Below are positions 1 to 7,966 of a DNA stretch of 64,000 nucleotides, in pieces (the stretch's first letter is position 1; each line of letters begins with the position of its first letter). A program made the position numbers and the translations under genes. The notes below the pieces were generated by a model. The model saw only the letters and a program-made list of their open reading frames with translations, ran no database searches and was not told where the DNA came from. The stretch lies in assembly GCF_016106035.1 (NCBI RefSeq), contig NZ_JADKPZ010000006.1, positions 1 through 64,000 on the forward strand. The letters are read 5' to 3'. Source of the stretch: Arcobacter vandammei. Its GTDB lineage: Bacteria > Campylobacterota > Campylobacteria > Campylobacterales > Arcobacteraceae.

Positions 1-87
1 TTCTTTTATTATTCTTTACGAATTTTTAAAATAAGATTAACATATTCAGTTTACAAAGATTACTCTTCTTAACAAACCAAATCTTAG

Positions 88-99
88 ATTTTAAAGAAC
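88..99 (-). promoter_or_regulatory. boxA-like antitermination element in a putative rRNA leader
   Basis: On the minus strand the sequence reads GTTCTTTAAAAT, close to the bacterial rRNA boxA consensus. It lies about 30 nt downstream of the predicted start of the leftward transcript. BoxA recruits NusB/S10 for antitermination in rRNA leaders. The call rests on similarity and position only; the 16S gene itself would lie left of base 1. Confidence 0.4.
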
Positions 100-134
100 T
101 TAATTTTAAACCGTATCGGTCAAATTGGACGGGA

Positions 135-163
135 ATTATAATAGGATTTTTTAGCTTTGTCAA
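135..163 (-). promoter_or_regulatory. strong sigma-70 promoter reading leftward, rRNA type
   Basis: On the minus strand there is a perfect -35 TTGACA (163-158), a 17 bp spacer and a perfect -10 TATAAT (140-135), followed by a C/G-rich discriminator (TCCCGTCC). Full -35 boxes are uncommon in Campylobacterota, and a GC-rich discriminator is typical of stringently controlled stable RNA promoters. The downstream 128 nt have no ORF and hold a boxA-like element, so an rRNA operon left of the window is the likely target. Confidence 0.6.
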
Positions 164-257
164 GAGGTTTAACTTAAATTTAGCTTAAATTTTGGGATTT
201 ATTGTAATTGTTCGATTTCTTGGGGTTTGTAAGATGTTTATTTATTTTTTATCAAGG

Positions 258-285
258 TAAATTTAGGGTTTATACCCTAAATTTA
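258..285 (-). terminator. stem-loop after the cytochrome c gene
   Basis: A perfect 12 bp inverted repeat (258-269 with 274-285, loop of 4) directly abuts the stop codon of the cytochrome c gene. There is no good U-tract on the minus strand, so it may stabilise the 3' end rather than act as a classical terminator. It also separates this gene from the leftward rRNA-type promoter. Confidence 0.45.
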
Positions 286-726
286 TTATAATTTTGAGAT
301 AAATTCAGCTAAAGCAGAAATTTGTTCTGGAGTTTTTGTCTCTACATGAGTTTTCATTATGCCTTTCATAACACCTCCGTAACTTCCGTCTTTATAACCA
401 TTTAAAGCTTTAATAACTCTATCTTTATCCCAACCTGCAATAACTTGAGATTTTCCTAAAGCTTCTTTCTCACCTTTTTGTCCATGACATGATGTACATG
501 TTTTAAACAAAGCCTCGGCATTAACTTCATTTTCAACTACATTTTTTGCTACTTCTTCAGTTTTAGGTGCTTCTACTTTTACATCTTCATTTTTTTGTTC
601 AACAACTTTAGCAACTTCTTGTTTTACTTGCTCAACTGCACTTTTTGTTTCAGTTTTTTTATTATCATCAGTACAACCTGTCAGTAATGCAAGTGCAACT
701 GATGCTACGATTAAACTTTTTTTCAT
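286..726 (-). CDS. monohaem class I cytochrome c, predicted lipoprotein
   Basis: A 146-residue protein that starts with a lipoprotein signal (lipobox LTGC, Cys at about residue 18). A charged, Lys/Glu/Val-rich linker of about 50 residues follows. The C-terminal cytochrome domain has the haem motif CTSCH and a later methionine-containing stretch (GIMKTH) that can supply the distal ligand. The build resembles small cytochrome c553-type electron carriers tethered to the periplasmic face of a membrane. It is a single gene with its own probable promoter. The electron donor and acceptor cannot be told from the sequence. Confidence 0.85.
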   Translation of the reverse strand: MKKSLIVASVALALLTGCTDDNKKTETKSAVEQVKQEVAKVVEQKNEDVKVEAPKTEEVAKNVVENEVNAEALFKTCTSCHGQKGEKEALGKSQVIAGWDKDRVIKALNGYKDGSYGGVMKGIMKTHVETKTPEQISALAEFISKL

Positions 727-749
727 TTTTTCCCTTTATTTTTATTTAA

Positions 750-777
750 TTTATAATTGTATCAAAGTGATTGTAAA
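750..777 (-). promoter_or_regulatory. possible promoter of the cytochrome c gene
   Basis: Minus strand TTTACA (777-772), 16 bp spacer, TATAAA (755-750), about 25 nt upstream of the start codon. It lies in the gap after the end of clpA, so the cytochrome gene need not depend on clpA transcription. Confidence 0.4.
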
Positions 778-788
778 AGAATTGTGTT

Positions 789-2984
789 TTAGAAACTATA
801 TTCAAAAACAAATTCGTCTTTATAATCAATTTTAACTACTCCACCTTTTTTAAGTTTTCCAAATAAAATCTCATCTGTTAAAGGATTTTTGATTTTATCA
901 CTTATTACTCTATTAAGTGGTCTAGCTCCCATAGCTTTATCGTATCCTAGCCTAGCTAATTCATCTTTTGCTTTTTTACTAATTTCAATTTTTATCTTTT
1001 TACTTTCAAGCTGTTTTTCTAAATCTTCTATAAACTTACCTGCAACTTTAGAGACAATATCTAAACTTAAACTATCGAAACTAACAACACTATCAAGTCT
1101 ATTTCTAAACTCAGGAGCAAAAAATCTGTTTATAGCTCTGTTTTCATTTAGTTTCTCATTTTTTGCAAATCCCATAACATTTGCTTCAGCAACACCTAAA
1201 TTTGAAGTCATTATTAATATAACATTTTGAAAATCTGCTTTGTTTCCACTATTATCAGTTAATTCTGCATTATCCATAACTTGAAGTAAAATTGACATTA
1301 AATCTGGATGTGCTTTTTCTATCTCATCAAGTAGTAAAACTGTATGTGGATGTTTTCTAATACTTTCTGTTAAAAGTCCACCTTGCTCAAATCCAACATA
1401 TCCTGCAGGTGCTCCTATAAGTCTTGAAACGGCATGTGCTTCCATATATTCACTCATATCAAATCTTTCAAAATGTATTCCCATTTGAAGTGATATCTCA
1501 CGTGCAACTTCTGTTTTTCCAACACCTGTTGGACCAGTAAATAAAAAACTTCCTATTGGTTTTTTATCAAGACCTAATCCCGCTTTATTTCTTTTTATTG
1601 CTTGAACTATTGTAGAAATTGCCTTATCTTGCCCAAAAACTCTTTTTTGCATATTTTTTTCTAAGTTTTTTAATAGTGATAAATCAGATTTTGTAGCACT
1701 TCGTGCTGGAATATGTGCCATTTTTGAAATAGTTGCTTCTACATCTTTTTCATTTATAGTATTGTTTGTTTCAAGGCTATTTTGAATAGCTATTTTTTTA
1801 CTAGCACCAACTTCATCTATTACATCTATCGCACAATCAGGTAAAAATCTATCTTGAATATATTTTTTGCTAAGTTCAACTGCACTAATAATTGCATTTT
1901 TAGTATATTTTACCTTGTGATAATCTTCATATTTATCTTTTAAACCTTCTAAAATAGTGATTGAATCTTCAATGCTTGGCTCATTTATATCAACTTTTGC
2001 AAATCTTCGACTTAGTGCCTTATCTTTTGCAAAATCATTTCTAAACTCTGCAAATGTTGTAGCTCCAATGCACTTTAATTTTCCATCTGCTAAAAGTGGT
2101 TTTAATATATTTGAAGCATCCATAGCACTTCCACCAACACTTCCAGCTCCTACAATTGTGTGGATTTCATCTATAAATAAAATTGCATTTGGAATTTTAC
2201 TAATTTCACTTAGAAGAGATTTTAATTTTTTCTCAAAATCTCCTCTATATTTTGTTCCAGCTAACATTGAGCCCATATCAAGCGAGAAAACTTTTGCTTC
2301 TTGCAAAAACTCTGGAACTTCTTTTTTTGATATTTTTAAAGCTAAGCCCTCAGCAATTGCTGTTTTTCCAACTCCAGGTTCTCCTACAAGAAGTGGATTA
2401 TTTTTCTTTCTTCTTCCTAAAATCTCAATAACTCTTGAAATTTCGCTATCCCTTGCTATTACTGGGTCTATTCGTGATTTTTTAGCAATTCCTACAAGCT
2501 CACTAGAGTTTTGCTCTAAAACTTTATCGTTTTTATCCTCTTTTTCTTCACTATTTTGCTCATCTTTATGCGAAATCTCTTCTAAAATATCAACTCTTTG
2601 AATACCCAATTTTTTCAGTAAATATGTAGCATAAGCTTTTTCATCTTTTAAAATTGCTACAAACATATCTTCAACATTTGCTTTAGTTTTTCCACTACTT
2701 TGAGTGTGAGCTACCATATATTCAATAGTTGAAGACAAAGCCAAAGTCTCAATTGGTTCATCTATTATTCCGTCTGGAAGTTTTGGTGTATTTGCATCTA
2801 TATATGTTTTTAAATCTTCAAATAAACTATTTGTATTTACACCTAAATCAATGAACATATCTTCAATTGTTGCATCATTTATAAGCATCAAAAAAATATG
2901 TTCTAAAGTCAAATATTCATGTTTACTTGTCTTTGCATAAGCAATTGCTTGTGCAAAAATATGTCTTAACTCTTTACTAATCAT
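789..2984 (-). CDS. clpA: ATP-dependent Clp protease ATP-binding subunit ClpA
   Basis: A 731-residue class I Clp/Hsp100 ATPase that unfolds substrates and feeds them to ClpP. It has an N-terminal Clp repeat domain (start MISKELRHIFAQA), a first AAA+ module with Walker A GEPGVGKT and Walker B LFIDEIH, and a second AAA+ module with GPTGVGKT and LLLDEIEKAH. The C-terminal D2-small domain carries the RPLNR segment. The length is typical of ClpA, and there is no long middle domain as in ClpB. clpS lies 3 nt upstream, the usual adaptor/unfoldase operon. The C-terminus is short and has no clear further domain. Confidence 0.95.
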   Translation of the reverse strand: MISKELRHIFAQAIAYAKTSKHEYLTLEHIFLMLINDATIEDMFIDLGVNTNSLFEDLKTYIDANTPKLPDGIIDEPIETLALSSTIEYMVAHTQSSGKTKANVEDMFVAILKDEKAYATYLLKKLGIQRVDILEEISHKDEQNSEEKEDKNDKVLEQNSSELVGIAKKSRIDPVIARDSEISRVIEILGRRKKNNPLLVGEPGVGKTAIAEGLALKISKKEVPEFLQEAKVFSLDMGSMLAGTKYRGDFEKKLKSLLSEISKIPNAILFIDEIHTIVGAGSVGGSAMDASNILKPLLADGKLKCIGATTFAEFRNDFAKDKALSRRFAKVDINEPSIEDSITILEGLKDKYEDYHKVKYTKNAIISAVELSKKYIQDRFLPDCAIDVIDEVGASKKIAIQNSLETNNTINEKDVEATISKMAHIPARSATKSDLSLLKNLEKNMQKRVFGQDKAISTIVQAIKRNKAGLGLDKKPIGSFLFTGPTGVGKTEVAREISLQMGIHFERFDMSEYMEAHAVSRLIGAPAGYVGFEQGGLLTESIRKHPHTVLLLDEIEKAHPDLMSILLQVMDNAELTDNSGNKADFQNVILIMTSNLGVAEANVMGFAKNEKLNENRAINRFFAPEFRNRLDSVVSFDSLSLDIVSKVAGKFIEDLEKQLESKKIKIEISKKAKDELARLGYDKAMGARPLNRVISDKIKNPLTDEILFGKLKKGGVVKIDYKDEFVFEYSF

Positions 2985-2987
2985 TTT

Positions 2988-3287
2988 TTACTCTTCTTCC
3001 ATAATAGCTTTTAGTGGAAAGCCCTTATCTCTTGCTAAACTCTTTACTTGTGCAACTTTTGTACTTGCAATTTCAAAGCTATAAACTCCACAAAGACCCT
3101 TTCCATTATTATGAACACTAAGCATAATTGTTTCAGCTTCATTTATATTCTTTCTAAATACTTTTACTAACACATCAATTACAAAATCCATAGTAGAATA
3201 ATCATCATTTAATAAAAAAACATTGTATCTTTTTGGCTCTTCTACTTCTAAATCTTCATTTAACTCTATTTCTATATCATTACTCAC
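2988..3287 (-). CDS. clpS: ClpA adaptor protein ClpS
   Basis: A 99-residue N-recognin adaptor that delivers N-degron substrates to ClpA. After an acidic N-terminal tail the core carries the family motif YNVFLLNDDYSTMDFV (substrate pocket around the ND pair) and the later VHNNGKG segment that helps bind the ClpA N-domain. It is first gene of a clpS-clpA operon and diverges from bioD over 77 bp. Confidence 0.95.
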   Translation of the reverse strand: MSNDIEIELNEDLEVEEPKRYNVFLLNDDYSTMDFVIDVLVKVFRKNINEAETIMLSVHNNGKGLCGVYSFEIASTKVAQVKSLARDKGFPLKAIMEEE

Positions 3288-3309
3288 ATAAAACCCTTAT
3301 TATTTTTAC

Positions 3310-3324
3310 TATGATAAAATCATA
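3310..3324. promoter_or_regulatory. inverted repeat in the clpS/bioD divergent promoter region
   Basis: TATGAT-AAA-ATCATA, a perfect 6 bp inverted repeat around 3 bases, sits in the middle of the 77 bp between clpS and bioD. It could be a dimeric repressor site or simply overlapping AT-rich -10 elements of both promoters. I know of no matching regulator. Confidence 0.3.
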
Positions 3325-3364
3325 TTTTTAAAAAGCTAGAAATTATAACAAAAAAGAGATTATT

Positions 3365-4003
3365 ATGAAAATTGACCCAAAAGAGTACATAGGAAAAGCA
3401 ATATTTGTAACAGCTACAAATACAGATGTAGGAAAAACTTATGCTTGTGAAAAACTTTTAAATTACTTTGCAAATGCAAATTTAAAAGTTGGATATTTTA
3501 AACCAATAGAAACAGGAGTAAAAAACAACACTCCAGCTGATGGTTCAAAGATGTTTGAGCTAGTAAAAAAACTAAATAAGGAGTTTGAAAAGCTATCAAT
3601 TGATGATATTGTTCCATATCAATTTACTCTTCCTGCTTCGCCTTATGTTGCAAAAGGGAACAAATATATAGAAATAGAGTTTTTAAAAGAGAAAAAAGAG
3701 TATTTACAAACTTTTTGTGATGTTTTAATAATTGAAGGAGCTGGAGGGCTTATGGTTCCAATTAAAAAAGATTTTTTTATAATAGACTTAATAAAAGAGT
3801 TTAAATCTAAAGCTTTTTTGATAACTCCTTCAAAACTAGGAAGTATAAATGATACCCTACTTTCAATTGAAGCTTTAAAAAATAGAAATTTAGATTTTGA
3901 ATTTTTTATAAATTTATATGAAGATATAGAAAACTTTGAAAAAATATCAAAACCATTTTTAGAGAAGTACTTTTTAGAGCTTAATTTTTTACAAGATTTA
4001 TAA
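3365..4003 (+). CDS. bioD: dethiobiotin synthetase BioD
   Basis: A 212-residue ATP-dependent enzyme that closes the ureido ring of dethiobiotin in biotin synthesis. Visible motifs are the P-loop-like TNTDVGKTY, the substrate lysine segment FKPIETG, and EGAGGLMVPI, all hallmarks of BioD. The length is normal. It stands alone, with no other bio gene in the window, and is divergent from clpS. A weak terminator follows. Confidence 0.93.
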   Translation: MKIDPKEYIGKAIFVTATNTDVGKTYACEKLLNYFANANLKVGYFKPIETGVKNNTPADGSKMFELVKKLNKEFEKLSIDDIVPYQFTLPASPYVAKGNKYIEIEFLKEKKEYLQTFCDVLIIEGAGGLMVPIKKDFFIIDLIKEFKSKAFLITPSKLGSINDTLLSIEALKNRNLDFEFFINLYEDIENFEKISKPFLEKYFLELNFLQDL

Positions 4004-4007
4004 AAAA

Positions 4008-4027
4008 GAGAAAAAAACTCTCCTTTT
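4008..4027 (+). terminator. weak terminator after bioD
   Basis: A short hairpin (GAG, seven A, CTC) in A-rich and T-rich flanks, followed by a run of six T, starts five bases after the bioD stop. The stem is short, so termination is uncertain. Confidence 0.4.
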
Positions 4028-4122
4028 TTATAAAATAATTTGTTTCTTATCTTAATTTTTAATTTTATTTTATTCAAAATTATCACTTTTTATAATATTT
4101 TTTAAGTTTACTTTCCCTAAAA

Positions 4123-4150
4123 TTGGTAGTTGTACTGCATTTATTATAAT
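4123..4150 (+). promoter_or_regulatory. possible promoter of the CitE/MaoC cluster
   Basis: TTGGTA (4123-4128), 16 bp, TATAAT (4145-4150) in the 282 bp gap between bioD and the first lyase gene. It would give a 5' leader of about 130 nt. A second AT-rich -10-like sequence lies nearer the gene (TAATAAAAT near 4235), so the start is uncertain. The rest of the gap shows nothing else clear. Confidence 0.4.
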
Positions 4151-4285
4151 AAACTTAAATTTATTTACTATATTAAAAGATATAAAATTTATTCATTTTA
4201 ATTTGTGTATAAATTCCTTGTTAGTTTTTATGTGTAATAAAATCTTTGTACATAAAGCAAGTAAAAAAATATGAAAGGTTTAAAT

Positions 4286-5419
4286 ATGATGACTTCTGCG
4301 ATAGATTTATCTAAATTAACAGCAAATGACGATTTAACACCAGTTCTTGGTGGTTATTGGCCAGGTATTCAAATTTACTATCCACCAATTAAATATAACC
4401 CACTAGATGGTTCTTATGAAACGATGGAACAAGCTAAATTAAGATTACAAAAACATGCTTATAAAACAAAGGCTCACACAGTTTTATTCGACTTAGAAGA
4501 TGGATGTAGACAAAAAGCTATGAGTAGAGAGCTTTTAATTCAAGAGTTACCAAAATTTCCTGAAAGAGATTTTCAAATAGCTATTAGAATAAATCCATTT
4601 AGAACAGAAGAGTATGAAGAAGATTTAAAAATGTTAAAACAAATTCACCAATATATTGATGTTATTGTTTTAGCTAAAGCTGGAGAAGTTTATGGAAGTG
4701 CTGAAATTAGAGATTTAAGCTCTTGGTTAATTTCTATTGGAAGTAAATTAACAATTCAACCAATTGTTGAACACCCAAAATCTCTTCAAATTGCAGATAG
4801 ATTGATGGAACACTCAACAGTAAAACATATAGTTTTTGGAATTCACGATTTTTCAAAAGCAATGGCTTATAAAATCACTCCAAAAGGGTGGATTGATGAA
4901 CTTGAAACATTCTTTAATATTCTTACAATGGAAGCAAGAATAAAAGGTAAAGGAGTTATTGGAGGAGTTGAAGTTCTTTTAACACCGCACTCTTTACCTG
5001 ATAATTGTGTTGAGAAAAAAGATATTAGAAGATGGTTAGATTTACATGGTGATGAAGCAAGTAAACATGTTTATGCTCATGCTTTAAGAGAAAATGCTAT
5101 GGGATTAACAGGAAAACAAGTAATCACTCCAAATCATATTAATATTTGTAAAGTTGCATTTACACCATCTCCTATTGAAATAGAAAAAGATGTATCTATC
5201 TTAAAAGCTGCTATTGAAGCTGATGCTCTACTAAGTGGTGCGATTAGATATGAAGGTGAAATGCTTGATCCTCCAATGTTTGGTAAATCTTTACAAAATA
5301 TTTTAAGAGCTTATGCCCTAAATAGTTTATCAAAAGAGGATGAGTTATTTGCTCTTTCTGTATTAAACAAAATGCCTCTTCATACATTTAAAGAAAACTG
5401 GCCATACGGTCAATTGTAA
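4286..5419 (+). CDS. CitE/HpcH-family CoA-ester lyase (first copy)
   Basis: A 377-residue member of the HpcH/HpaI aldolase-citrate lyase beta family. These enzymes cleave or form CoA esters such as malyl-, beta-methylmalyl- or citramalyl-CoA. The family landmarks are intact: FDLEDG near residue 68, the arginine strand AIRINPF, the metal-ligand glutamate in IVEHP and the metal-ligand aspartate in GIHDFS. I start it at 4286, since GAAAGG lies 7 nt upstream; the earlier in-frame ATG at 4271 has no ribosome binding site. It heads a cluster with the acyl-CoA synthetase fusion 17 bp downstream. The exact substrate is not decided by sequence. Confidence 0.8.
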   Translation: MMTSAIDLSKLTANDDLTPVLGGYWPGIQIYYPPIKYNPLDGSYETMEQAKLRLQKHAYKTKAHTVLFDLEDGCRQKAMSRELLIQELPKFPERDFQIAIRINPFRTEEYEEDLKMLKQIHQYIDVIVLAKAGEVYGSAEIRDLSSWLISIGSKLTIQPIVEHPKSLQIADRLMEHSTVKHIVFGIHDFSKAMAYKITPKGWIDELETFFNILTMEARIKGKGVIGGVEVLLTPHSLPDNCVEKKDIRRWLDLHGDEASKHVYAHALRENAMGLTGKQVITPNHINICKVAFTPSPIEIEKDVSILKAAIEADALLSGAIRYEGEMLDPPMFGKSLQNILRAYALNSLSKEDELFALSVLNKMPLHTFKENWPYGQL

Positions 5420-5436
5420 TATCCAAGGAGATTAAT

Positions 5437-7956
5437 ATGAGTCAAACAGTAAAATTAGAAGTACCTGAATTTTTAAATATTGGTATTGCTTGTACAACTA
5501 AACATGTTGGGACAAACAAAGAGAACAATGTTGCTATGATAATTGAAGATGACAAACTTGGAACGGATACAATAACTTATAAAGAGTTAGCAACAAAATC
5601 TGACCAAGTATCAAATTTCTTTAGAGGAATTGGTTTAGAGCCAAGAGATAGAGTTTTAGTTTGTTTAAAAAACTCTTTAGCTTACCCTATTTCATTCTTT
5701 GGAGTTATGAAAGGTGGAATGATAGCAGTTCCAACTTCAACACTTTTAAGTGGTAGTGAAGTTAAATATTTAGCTGAAGATTCTCAAGCAAAAGCTATGG
5801 TTATGTCTGCTTCTATGTATGAAAATTTAATTCCATATTTAGAAAATCTTGACAATTTAAAAACAATTGTTGTTGCTGGAGTTGATAGTGTTGATAATTT
5901 AAAAGTTCCAGAAGGAATGCAAGTATTTTCTTTAAACCAAATTTTTAAAGATACAAGCACAACAGCAAATCACTATAACTCAAAATCAGGAGAACCAGCA
6001 TATTTAGTATATACATCTGGAACAACTGGATATCCAAAAGGAGTTTTACACTCTCATAGATCATTAGTAGGAAGAAAACCAGCAACTGATTATTGGTTTG
6101 ATTTTAAAGAAAACGATAGAATTATGCACTCTGGTAAATTTAACTGGACTTATGTTTTAGGTTCTGCACTTATGGATCCATTATACAACGGTCATACAGT
6201 TATTGCTTATGAGGGTTCAAATGATGCTTCAACATGGATTAATTTAATTAAAAAACACCAATGTACAATTTTCATTGGAGTTCCAACAATTTATAGACAA
6301 ATTATCCAAAAAACAGATTTTTCTTTAGATGATTGCCCATCTTTAAGATATTGTATGAGTGCTGGAGAGCATTTATCTGATGAGATGTTAGGACTTTGGA
6401 GAGATAGATTTAAACAAGATATTTATGAAGCAATTGGGATGAGTGAGTGTTCATACTATATTTCACACTCAAAATATAATCCAATAAGACCAGGAAGTGC
6501 TGGTTTCCCACAACCAGGACATATTGTAAAACTTCTTGATCCTGAAACTTTGAAAGAAGTTGGTGTTGAAGAAGAAGGAATGATTTGTATAGGTGAAGAT
6601 GATCCAGGACTTTTCTTAGAGTATTGGCAACTTGAAGATGAAACAGCAAAATCAAGACATGATGGATACTTCTTTACAGGAGATTATGCAAGAAAAGATA
6701 AAGATGGATATATCTGGTTTATTGGTAGAAAAGATGATATTATCAACACTTTTGGATTTAGAGTAAGTCCACATGAAATTGAGAGAGTTGTAAAAACTCA
6801 CCCAGATGTTGCTGATTGTGTTGCTTTTGGACTTGATATTGAGAAAGAGAAAACTATTGTTGCTATTGCTGTTGTTGGACATTCTCCACTAAGTAAAGAA
6901 AAAGAGCAAGAGATTTTAAAATTCTCTCAAAATAATCTAGCAAAATATAAAGCTCCTAAAGAGATTTTTGGAATGCTTGATTATCCACGAACAAAAAATG
7001 GAAAAGTTCTTAGAAAACAATTAGTAAAAGATTTACATGAACAATATTTTGCTATTGCAAAAGGTGAAGAAATTGTTGAGTACAAAGCTAGAAGATCAAT
7101 GCTTTTAGTTCCTTCTTACAATAAACACAATGTAGAAAAAGCAAAAACAGTTTTAGCTGACACAGTTATTTTTGATCTTGAAGCTATTTTAGCAGAGCAA
7201 AGAGAAGCAGGTAGAGAAACTATCAAAGCTGTTTATAATGAGCAAGGTCCTAAATTTGGTGATAGTGAAAGAGTTTTAAGAATCAATAATCTTGGAAGTG
7301 AAGATCTTAAAAAAGATTTAGCTTTAGCAAAAGAGATTGAATTAGATGGTTTACTATTCTCTAAAATTGATTCAAAAGAGGATGTTTTAGAAGCTGTTAA
7401 GTTAATAAATGAAGTAAATCCAAATTTAACTCTTATGATTATGATTGAAACTCCTATGGCTGTTTTAAATATTCAAGAGATTTGTGCAGCTAGTTCAAAA
7501 GTTGAAGTTGTTGTTGTTGGTTCAAATAAACTAGCAAATAGACTTCAAATAGATATAAAAAGAGGTTCAAAAGCTATTGTTACTTATTTAGCTCAAATTG
7601 CACTTGCAGCAAAAGCTTATAATAAAACAGTAATAGATGGTCCTCACTTTGATGTTTTAGATGAGTTTGCTTGTGAAGACTCTACAAAAGATGCCTTTAA
7701 TCTTGGATTTGATGGTAAATCTCTTATTCATCCAATTCAAATTGAGTATATCAATGATATTTTCACTCCAAAACAGTCTGAAGTTGAAGATTATGAAGAT
7801 ATGATTGCAAAATATGAAGAAGCTTCAAGAGATGGTAAAGAGGTAATTTTACATAATAATAAACTTGTTGATTCTTCAAGAATTAAATGGGCAAGAAAAA
7901 TGATTAAGTTGTATGAGACTTATAAATCTCTAGGTCAAAATCTATTTAATAAATAA
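5437..7956 (+). CDS. acyl-CoA synthetase fused to a CitE-like domain
   Basis: An 839-residue fusion. Residues 1 to about 540 are an AMP-forming acyl-CoA synthetase of the benzoate/acetate-CoA ligase type: P-loop YTSGTTGYPKG near 191, GMSE, TGD, the hinge FIGRKDD and the catalytic lysine in RTKNGKVLRK. From about residue 550 a CitE/HpcH lyase-like domain follows, with IHPIQ and the arginine strand RVLRIN kept. In this second domain the usual LED reads LEA (residue 583), and the metal-binding aspartate of the GxxDL loop is replaced by lysine (GSNKL, near 697), so lyase activity may be lost or changed. The fusion suggests CoA activation coupled to binding or cleavage of the CoA ester. The reading frame is clean across the junction. 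Confidence 0.85.
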   Translation: MSQTVKLEVPEFLNIGIACTTKHVGTNKENNVAMIIEDDKLGTDTITYKELATKSDQVSNFFRGIGLEPRDRVLVCLKNSLAYPISFFGVMKGGMIAVPTSTLLSGSEVKYLAEDSQAKAMVMSASMYENLIPYLENLDNLKTIVVAGVDSVDNLKVPEGMQVFSLNQIFKDTSTTANHYNSKSGEPAYLVYTSGTTGYPKGVLHSHRSLVGRKPATDYWFDFKENDRIMHSGKFNWTYVLGSALMDPLYNGHTVIAYEGSNDASTWINLIKKHQCTIFIGVPTIYRQIIQKTDFSLDDCPSLRYCMSAGEHLSDEMLGLWRDRFKQDIYEAIGMSECSYYISHSKYNPIRPGSAGFPQPGHIVKLLDPETLKEVGVEEEGMICIGEDDPGLFLEYWQLEDETAKSRHDGYFFTGDYARKDKDGYIWFIGRKDDIINTFGFRVSPHEIERVVKTHPDVADCVAFGLDIEKEKTIVAIAVVGHSPLSKEKEQEILKFSQNNLAKYKAPKEIFGMLDYPRTKNGKVLRKQLVKDLHEQYFAIAKGEEIVEYKARRSMLLVPSYNKHNVEKAKTVLADTVIFDLEAILAEQREAGRETIKAVYNEQGPKFGDSERVLRINNLGSEDLKKDLALAKEIELDGLLFSKIDSKEDVLEAVKLINEVNPNLTLMIMIETPMAVLNIQEICAASSKVEVVVVGSNKLANRLQIDIKRGSKAIVTYLAQIALAAKAYNKTVIDGPHFDVLDEFACEDSTKDAFNLGFDGKSLIHPIQIEYINDIFTPKQSEVEDYEDMIAKYEEASRDGKEVILHNNKLVDSSRIKWARKMIKLYETYKSLGQNLFNK

Positions 7957-7966
7957 GGAGTTTTGT

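Noticed and set aside
1957-2601. Open frame of 214 codons on the plus strand inside clpA
   Set aside because: It lies wholly opposite the conserved ATPase domains of ClpA, has the composition of antisense Leu/Ser/Phe, and no ribosome binding site or homology signal.
4271-4285. Upstream ATG for the first CitE-type lyase
   Set aside because: It overlaps the GAAAGG that serves the ATG at 4286 and has no ribosome site of its own.
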